Shown: positions 57,173 through 64,000 of the stretch, one piece after another
Layout: each line of letters starts with the position of its first letter
Numbering within the stretch: the stretch's first letter is position 1
Origin: Venturia oleaginea
Lineage: Eukaryota > Ascomycota > Dothideomycetes > Venturiales > Venturiaceae
Direction of reading: 5' to 3'
NCBI GenBank assembly: GCA_013176395.1
Contig: JABMLP010000020.1
Span: 1-64,000 of the forward strand
Length of the DNA stretch: 64,000 nucleotides
Position numbers and translations under genes: made by a program
The notes under the pieces: generated by a model
The model's input: the letters and a program-made list of their open reading frames with translations, nothing else
Database searches by the model: none
What the model was told of the DNA's origin: nothing

Positions 57173-58507
57173 ATGGCCGAATTCGACAACATACTGAACA
57201 CTTCCACTCAAGGTCTTCTTCATGGAGTCTCCTTCGTTGCTGTCTCTCGAAATGGCAAGTTTCTCCGACAAGCTATCAAAATCCACCATTGATCCTCTAA
57301 ACCCAGGCGAGACCATCTATTCTGGCGCTGCCGGAACCACAACCGTTGACCAATCCACAAACTCGCCCATGGACGTTACTACACTCTGCTGGCTTGCATC
57401 CCAAGGCAAGATCGTCACCTCCGTTGCTGCTATGCAGCTAGTCGAGAAGGGCTTGATTGGTCTTGACGACGATTGCGGCAAATTTGTCCCAGCTCTCGCC
57501 AACAAAGACATTCTCATCGGATTCGACGGCGACGGAGCTTCTACCGGTGCCGAGCTCAACCCAATGACCAACGTCATCTCCTACAAGAATCCAAGGAAAC
57601 CAATTCTCAAGAAAGCTACCAAGGCCATAACTCTACGCCTTCTACTCAACCACTCCTCCGGTTTTCATTACGACTTCATGTGCCCACTGTTACAGGAGTA
57701 TCTTGCATATCATGGCCGCGCTGCTCAGTTCCCCGACAGCATGGACCATTACGATCTACCTCTCCTTTTCGAACCTGGTGCCTCCTGGGCTTATGGAACG
57801 GGAATTGACTGGGCCGGCCGGGTCGTTGAAGTGATAACAAAGCAAACGCTCGAAGAATACATCCAGGAAAACATCTGCGCCATGGTAGGAATGAAAAACA
57901 CAACTTTTCACTTGGATAAACGTTCAGACCTCCCGACAAAAATGGAAACAGGATACAGGATCCCAGGCGCTCCATTGGCTGCAGGCCCTGCACTATTTCC
58001 TTCCCCTGTGAAAGACGCATTAGGTGGAGTAGGTCTTTATAGCACGGCGGAAGACTATGGTCTCTTTCTCGCTGCTTTATTGTCCGACAAGCATCCTTTG
58101 CTAAGCCAAGCGTCGTTGGACGAGTTCTTCCGCCCTCAAGCCTCAAACCGTAAAGACCTGATGGGAATAATGCAAGGTGTTTTCAAGCACATTATGGCTC
58201 CAGAATATCCGCCCGAGACTGAGGCCGATCACAGCCTTGGTGGTGCTGTGAATCTTACTGCTCTCGAGGGACGAAGGGGTGCTGGAAGTATTCAATGGAC
58301 TGGAATGAGCTGTCCGCATTGGGTGGGTGTTTGACTAGTTGAGGATATATCATCGTGGCTAACACTGTTATATAGTGGATTGATTTGAATGCAGGAGTTG
58401 CAGGTGCCTTTTTCACACAAATCTTGCCTCCGGGGGATGAAGCAGCCGTCAAATGCTTCGTGGAATTAGAGATGGCTACTTACAAAGCTCTGGACAAGGC
58501 CAGATAG
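57173..58507 (+). CDS. Serine beta-lactamase-fold hydrolase (LovD/EstB-like)
   Basis: Exons 57173-57254, 57307-58322 and 58376-58507 give 409 residues. The fold is that of class C beta-lactamases, family VIII esterases and LovD-type acyltransferases. The nucleophile motif S-x-x-K is SQGK (Ser59, Lys62) in WLASQGKIVTSVAAMQLVEK. The second motif Tyr lies around WAYGTGIDWAGRVVEV. LLLNHSSGFHYD is a conserved landmark, and HSLGGAVNL matches the third motif region. Intron 1 begins GCAAGT, a GC-type donor, and is required: it joins VSRNG to ETIYSGAAG in the only phase that works. Intron 2 (GTGGGT...TAG) joins CPHW to WIDLNAGVAG. No signal peptide, so intracellular. Substrate unknown. Such enzymes occur in secondary metabolism, but no synthase gene is adjacent. 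Confidence 0.88.
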
Positions 58508-58834
58508 CAACGGTATAGATGAAATGGTAGTATTCGCGTGTTGTCTTCTGTTCTCCTAGTAATCAAATCGAAATTGGCCAATGTGTCTGCGATCACAACG
58601 CATGTTAGCGACATTCCGTGTAAACGCGTATGTGAAGTCACGTTGTGTGTCCGCCGGTCCGCTATATCCGAATGCGGTATTCCCCCAAGACCCGGCTTAT
58701 CCTCACCGACAACGATTGGTTGCTTGGCGTTGGGTAGCGATTTCCGATTTACTCCACCTCTACCCTACCTTTGAAATGTGACTTCCTTCTCTTTCATTCG
58801 CAACGAACTATCCTACAGCACCAATTCCTCCATC

Positions 58835-60180
58835 ATGAGAGCAGCACAATACTTTGGCAATCGAGACGTTCGTGTCGTCGACGTTCCAGAGCCGATCGCA
58901 AAAGACAACTGAAGCTATTGTCTCCATAACATGGGGTGGCATTTGTGGCTCCGATCTCCACGAATACGAAGAGGGTAAATCAAACCTTATACGTTTAGCG
59001 GGTTAACTGATTCAGTTCCTCATGACCTCCATCTAAGATTCGTGAATGAGCTTGCAATTGCCCAAACTTAACATCGATGTCTTACTATCTCTGGCCATTT
59101 CAGATGAGATGCTACCCTCATGAGGCGACGGGTTGATGAAGCTACTGTGCACGTTGCAATTGCATGAAGCTAACCATATGATCCAGGTCCAATGTCCATC
59201 CCGACAACAAAAGCGCCACATCCGATCACCAAAACAACCTTCCCAGTAACCCTCGGCCACGAATTCTGCGGTACTATCAAATCCGCGCCGGCAAATTCAC
59301 CCTTCAAGTCTGGTCAAGCTGTCGTTGCGGACCCCCGTTACATCTGTCACAACTGTGTCCGTTGCATCGCGCATCAAACCAATTCATGTTCCAGTCTTGG
59401 CTTCAAAGGTCTCTCAGGTGATGGTGGCGGATTTTCAAAGGAAGTTACTATCGACACCACCTTCCTCTATCCGATTCCAGAGGAGACGTTGCCATATGCT
59501 GCCCTGATCGAACCTCTGACGGTAGCATGGCACGCCGTCAAAGTGCCCCATACGCCTACCTATAGAGGTGCAACCATTCTCATCCTCGGCGGCGGGCCCA
59601 TTGGCATTGCACTCACCTTTGTGCTAAAAAGTTTCGGGGCAGACCGGATTTTTATTTCCGAGCCGACCAAAAGGAGGAGAGAGCAAGACATCGAGGTTGC
59701 GGATGAGGTTTTCGACCCCACGAGCCAGGATGTTGCTGCTTTGTGTATGGAGAGGACAAGTGGCGTGGGCGTCGATTTCGTGTTCGATGCTGCGGGGAAT
59801 CTCAGAGGCTTGGCGGATGGGGTCAATGCCGTGAAGATGAGGGGGACGATTGTTGTCGTTGCCATGTATGGCACTAAGCCTGTGAGTTTCATTCTTTACT
59901 CTTTTGCGTGAAATGATGTTGATGTAAATAGTTCACTATGCCATTCTTGCCCATTTTTATGAAGGAATGCTACATCGTTTGCTCCATGGTTTATACCGAA
60001 CAAGATTTCCGGGAAACTGTCGACGCTTTTGTGAAGAATGAGTTTGATGGTATTGAGAAGATGGTGACGAGTAGGATTGCACTGGAAGACATCGTAGAGC
60101 AAGGCTTCGAGGCGCTGGTGCACGAAAAAGAGAAGCACATCAAAATTTTGGTGACACCAAGGAAGGAGTTGCTAGACTGA
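58835..60180 (+). pseudogene. Zinc-containing alcohol/2,3-butanediol dehydrogenase, early frameshift
   Basis: Modelled exons 58835-58974, 59187-59881 and 59932-60180. MRAAQYFGNRDVRVVDVPEP opens the GroES-like domain, and then TGA at 58910 ends the frame. One base less restores EAIVSITWGGICGSDLHEYE, with the catalytic Cys. TLGHEFCG gives the His and Glu ligands, and CHNCVRC plus a later Cys form the structural zinc site. GGGPIGIALTFVL is the NAD(P)-binding loop. The C-terminus ends KILVTPRKELLD. The order matches fungal (R,R)-butanediol or polyol dehydrogenases. Intron 1 is unusually long (212 nt). With one frameshift and otherwise clean sequence, this is either a recent pseudogene or a sequence error. 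It follows the LovD-like gene on the same strand, 327 bp away. Confidence 0.75.
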
Positions 60181-60854
60181 TACCCGATCAATTGCGGTTT
60201 ATATAGCTGCTTTACTCTTCGATCTACTAGCAGCATTTTGCGCACCACGCTGGTCCTTGGATTAATGTTCTTTGGAAAACTAACATCAAAAATTTAGGAT
60301 GCTCATCTGACTCGATATTTGCTTCAAAAGAGCGCCAGAAAATTGAAGATATCGGTGATAAATCGAAGTACCGCTAGTAGACAGCCAGAATCCTGAAGTC
60401 GAAGGTATTGAAAGGCGTGTAAACCTCGCAGTGGCACCAATATTCAAATTCTTCCAAACTCTTCCAAGCTCTTCCAAGATCGTGCCAAAGCACAAAAGGC
60501 TTGTCAAAAAAGCCAGGGCCCCAAAGTATATCCCTTTGTCCATACATAATTGCAGAGCCAATCTCCACCCTGACCCTTAGTCAATTGTACTCTATATCAT
60601 CAGTCACATAGCCCAAGGAATCTAGTTGTGGTCGGCTAGAGCAGATTTCTAAACAACCCTTGCCTGTCGACTGGATACGTGGTTGCTTGGAAGGCCTTCC
60701 CGAACAGTTTTCATCTGTCAACTTCGATCGGGGTCATTTGGAAGGACGGTCCGGGACGGCACCGCCATTGTCAAGAGACAAAGCGGTCTTTTTTGGAATC
60801 CGATCCCGGGGATTTCTCTCCTTCTTGGGAAGTAAGAGGAAGCCTTCGATCGCA
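60181..60854. other. Gene-free stretch with protein-like minus-strand frames
   Basis: On the minus strand, frames at 60568-60374 (YGQRDILWGPGFFDKPFVLW, EYWCHCEVYTPFNTFDFRIL) look like a coding remnant without start or splice sites. I do not recognise them. Nothing else seen. Confidence 0.3.
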
Positions 60855-62790
60855 TCACCGCAATTCTAGTTTCAAAGATTTCGTGGCATAGAAGAGCTGG
60901 TGATAGTGGATCGGCTTAGGTTCCTTTTCCTGCAAGTTTGTAGCATTCAATGACGAGTAAAGTAAGAGGTGAGACATACTGTAAAGCCGTTCAGCAGGTA
61001 TTGATGGCACAGCACATTTACGTGGCGAGAACACCGCCGTAGAATCGGGAGATACAGCTGAAGCTGCACCTATACTTGCTGAGTTGTTGTTGCTTGCATC
61101 TGAAAATGTGTCCCGTGTCTTGCTTGCCGGTGTGCGGTTTGGGAGTTGATGTAAACAGCGGCTTGGAGATCCTGGCGTAAGCGGTGACGGGGTTGACAAG
61201 CGGGTACTTAGAGACGCTGCGCCGGTGGAGCGACTATCATCCACGGGCTCATCAGTATCACTCTGACTGTCACTCACAACCTCATCTTCGCTGAGTGCAA
61301 GAGGTTGAACGGCAGTTGGGGGCACGCCGAAGATAGCACCGCTTATTGCTCGGTCACCATTGGGAAGTATTCCAAGTTTTCGTCCAAGTCCTGGAATAGG
61401 CAAGACTGTGCATCAAGCGTAATGTCCTGTCGCAGACATTCGCAGTCAGATTTTAATGAAGTCAGTCTATTGATTACATGCCGAAGAAGGGTGGGGCTTA
61501 GTTACCATCAGTAGATAAGAGAGAATGCCACTTCAAGTTACATGGAACATTGCGATGAAGGACTACTCGCCACATGCCGTGTGCTTGCTTGAAGCGTACT
61601 GGAATTCCAGCTGAAGCCCAGGAGATCTTCAGCTCTCGAGCTTTCTCTGTCTGTTCAAAAGTGATAGCGAGAGGCTCCGAACTAAGAAGCTCGTAAGCTT
61701 TGGCAATCATTGCTCGCTTCTGGTCTTCGACCACTTTCCCTGTGGCCTGCATTTTGTCGTCTTGAACAGACTTGAATTGGTTTGTAGGAAGCTGCTTGAT
61801 CATGACTTCAATCAGCCGCTCTGCAGACCGATGGCAGAGAAACACATATTCATCATCAGGTACATCGGGAATTGCATCGAGGTCCTGGTTGCAACCACAG
61901 TGAACCTAAGCTAGCTCGCGAAGGGGGGCAGCTTCAAAGAGCTTCGTGTCGATTCTCCAACTCTTGCGGCCAGGTCTATCATCTTAGTGGATCTCCAGAT
62001 CGAGGTGACAATCATTGATGGCGAGGATTGTCTTGTTAGAAGTAAGCGGGTTCGCTGCGAGACAGGCGTTGAGAAGACACTGCATGTTCTTGCTGAAAGG
62101 TTTGGTCCAGAAGTGGTTGCTAACGAGTGGTAGAGAGCGGATCTTGCGCGCCTGGCTCTCTGAGAAGCTCATGATATTTACCTTGGCAATATCGCGAAGG
62201 AATCTCCAGAGCTTGGTGGGCATAGACTTAGATACGAGTCCGTTCCGACTAATCAGCGCAGGTTCCTATGATAAATTGTCAGCAATTGTCTCCTGGTTCG
62301 AAAGAAGAAGCCTAACCTCGTAATCGACTCGGGCACAATGGAGCCAAAATCCAAGAGTCTTCAAATGCTCCCATACGCGTTGCCCATCAATATCTCACAT
62401 ACCTCTTCGGCCATCGGCGAATTCAACATCTGCGCAACGGTCAACTTCTGGTACAAGCAAAAGTTCGCAGATTTCAACCATAACACCATGGTCTTTATGT
62501 GCGGCAGCAAATAAGATGTTGGAGACGGCTTGAACTTCTTCGCTAAGTGATGTGATGAAGCCACGATTTCGCTGTGTGCTGCCTCGAAGGAGGACATAGC
62601 CATAAGAATACTTCCGGAAGCTGCGGTGTTTTCGAGGCAGTCTAATGCCTTTCAAGAACATTTCGTTGTCGTGACCAAAGCGAAGGAACATGCCATGAAT
62701 GTTGTCGACAACGTCCTCGGGCCTAGGAGGATTGACGTCGATAGTATGTTTTAGCATCTCCTCATAAATAAATTTGGAAATTGGAGACAT
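60855..62790 (-). pseudogene. Unrecognised multi-exon gene with three in-frame stops
   Basis: Three segments join cleanly in phase: 62790-62317, 62265-61506 and 61405-60855 (introns GTTAGG...TAG of 51 nt and GTAACT...CAG of 100 nt), 595 codons in all. The frame is interrupted by TGA at 62395-62397, TAA at 61984 and TAG at 61906-61908. All three fit C-to-T changes in CGA, CAA or CAG codons. Readable parts include MSPISKFIYEEMLKHTIDVN, VWEHLKTLGFWLHCARVDYE, LWRFLRDIAKVNIMSFSE, TILAINDCHLDLEIH and FLCHRSAERLIEVMIKQL. The last 180 residues are Ser/Thr-rich and look disordered. The true start may lie further upstream. I know no family for it. The stops suggest repeat-induced or similar mutation of a once-duplicated gene. 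Confidence 0.6.
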
Positions 62791-63365
62791 AGGTTGTTCG
62801 TTCCCTGTCGAGTCCTTGTACGAGCCTTAGTATCCCACGCGCACGCAAACGCCATTTGCGATGTTTGATGTTGAATCAGGGAGCTGTAACATCAATATGT
62901 CTCCAACAGGATCTGATTGGACATCTTATCAGTTGAATTACAGCGGCGCCTTGGAGCTGGGATCAATGAACAGAATTCCGATGTGCTATTCGTTAAGAGC
63001 TCGGGACAATGTGGCATCGATGTAACGATACCGACTGTTGTCCTGGATCTCATGCCCGATTCTCCAGCGTGCTTGTTGACTCCCAAGCAATTTCGACCAA
63101 CTGGCACCAACCAAGCGATCTACTGTGTACTATTCGTGACGTTGCTTCAAACGCTGGGTCAATGTCTTAGCTGTCGGGTTTGAATGGAGATTCGTAATTA
63201 CCAATGTCACCCAGCGAACATGGCTGGATTCTCTATCAGAACGAGTTACAATCGTTAGGCACGTCAGCGCAAATGCCCTTTAGATGCTTGTCTACCTACC
63301 TGCTAAACTCCGAAGCTCCGAGCATATGGTGTAGCAGAAATGTGTAATCAACAAGATCACTTTGT
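62791..63365. other. Gene-free stretch
   Basis: It could hold an upstream exon of the adjacent pseudogene (a minus-strand frame reads LPDSTSNIANGVCVRVGY before a stop near 62830), but this is not convincing. Otherwise it is the 3' flank of the proteasome gene. Confidence 0.35.
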
Positions 63366-64000
63366 CTACTCCTCCATCTTAGCCACATCGTCATCATCTT
63401 CATCGTACAATGCTTTCTTGGCTAGTCGCTCTGCTTCTTTCAGCAGCTCCTCGGGCACTTCCTGGTGTCTACCCTTGGTTGGGCCATCCAGCGAGCTGAT
63501 CCACGTCATCTCCAATTCGAACTCCTTGTCCTTGCTGTCTTCATGGGCGAGATAGATGATGCGGGCGGCCTCCTTGACACCCTGTTCAAGGGTGAGGTTG
63601 CTAGCGGCTAAGTCCAGCTTTTCCAACTCGGATTTGGCAGACTGCCGTCCCTTGCCAGTAGCTGCTCCGTAGTATCCCTTTCACAGCATTAGTATAATTG
63701 TCCATCATGAAATGCTCTCTACCGTACCCAGTATAGTCCACTCGGTTCAATCATGTACAAGAACGGACCACCGTGCTTTCCGCCCTCTTTCTTGCCACCA
63801 GCTCCGGCCTTTGGCCCAGTGCCAACTTGTCCGTCAACAGGCACTTCAGCCTCCGAGTCCCATCCAGCAATTATACCTGTGATTCCAAAGGGTCTGACGC
63901 TAGAGTAGAGAGTGTAGGCTTGGACGTAGCTGCCCATTCGGTCGGCGAGAGCGTGCGTGGGGATGGGCGATTTGTAGGTTGATCGCCAATCGGCAGCCAT
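63366..64000 (-). CDS. PRE10: 20S proteasome alpha-7 subunit, 5' part outside the window
   Basis: Exons visible: 64000-63728 and 63677-63366, over a 50-nt GTACGG...AAG intron; 195 residues of the C-terminal part. The product is a structural subunit of the outer ring of the 20S core in nucleus and cytosol. Landmarks: THALADRMGSYVQAYTLYSS, VRPFGITGIIAGWD, LYMIEPSGLYW joined by splicing to GYYGAATGKGRQSAKSELEK, then AARIIYLAHEDSKDKEFELE. The acidic tail is DEDDDDVAKMEE. This arrangement and the acidic tail point to alpha-7 (yeast Pre10) and not another alpha subunit. A Gly/Lys-rich insert (VGTGPKAGAGGKKEGGKHGG) sits in the middle. The Met at 64000 is internal; the N-terminal alpha-ring part lies beyond the window. 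Confidence 0.92.

Overview
The window is one end of a chromosome of a filamentous ascomycete fungus (Pezizomycotina; perhaps Leotiomycetes, but that is a guess). It opens with about 190 bp of the CCCTAA telomere repeat and then runs inward. Short 49-60 nt spliceosomal introns with CTRAY branch points, Fot1/pogo transposons, C-to-T type nonsense mutations in repeats, an AA9 lytic polysaccharide monooxygenase and fungal housekeeping genes all fit this assignment. I saw no CRISPR array and recognised no rRNA or tRNA gene.

Layout. 1-4.6 kb: the telomere abuts a Ty3/Gypsy retrotransposon broken inside its RNase H region (pol, a gag with zinc knuckle, a 5' leader with 69-bp tandem repeats, and a 5' LTR). 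4.6-7.8 kb: two relics of the subtelomeric DUF3505/OrsD-like family, both pointing at the telomere and both interrupted. 9.1-10.8 kb: an MFS transporter. 11.3-12.5 kb: a pogo deletion derivative. 13.5-18.5 kb: MSH3 and an AA9 LPMO. 18.8-22.5 kb: a pogo element carrying a 257-bp MITE and a 1.6-kb ORF-less retroelement, nested in that order. 23.2-24.9 kb: an ATP-grasp-like protein with a frameshift. 26.9-33.3 kb: a ubiquitin-like-domain protein, HIS1 and RPS28. 34.0-38.4 kb: a second transposon island (solo LTR holding the second copy of the 1.6-kb element, then two pogo remnants). 38.8-45.5 kb: cytochrome c1, a TIM-barrel isomerase or dehydroshikimate-dehydratase-like enzyme, DAHP synthase and a SWIB-domain protein. 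47.5-52.7 kb: an LTR fragment, a broken LINE and a pogo end. 53.5-64 kb: a small secreted cysteine-rich protein, a histidine phosphatase, a LovD-like serine hydrolase, a zinc alcohol dehydrogenase with a frameshift, an unrecognised pseudogene and the 3' part of the proteasome alpha-7 gene.

How it fits together. Core genes (mismatch repair, histidine and aromatic amino acid synthesis, ribosome, respiratory complex III, proteasome) sit within 14-64 kb of the telomere, separated by four transposon islands. Most intact genes can be modelled exactly across their introns by frame arithmetic. Three of these introns are best explained by GC-AG splicing. The strongest candidate for something undescribed is the 1.6-kb ORF-less element. 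Both copies are full length, each is flanked by its own direct repeat (12 bp and 15 bp), and both end in a short TCAA repeat tail, which points to LINE-type retrotransposition of a non-coding element.
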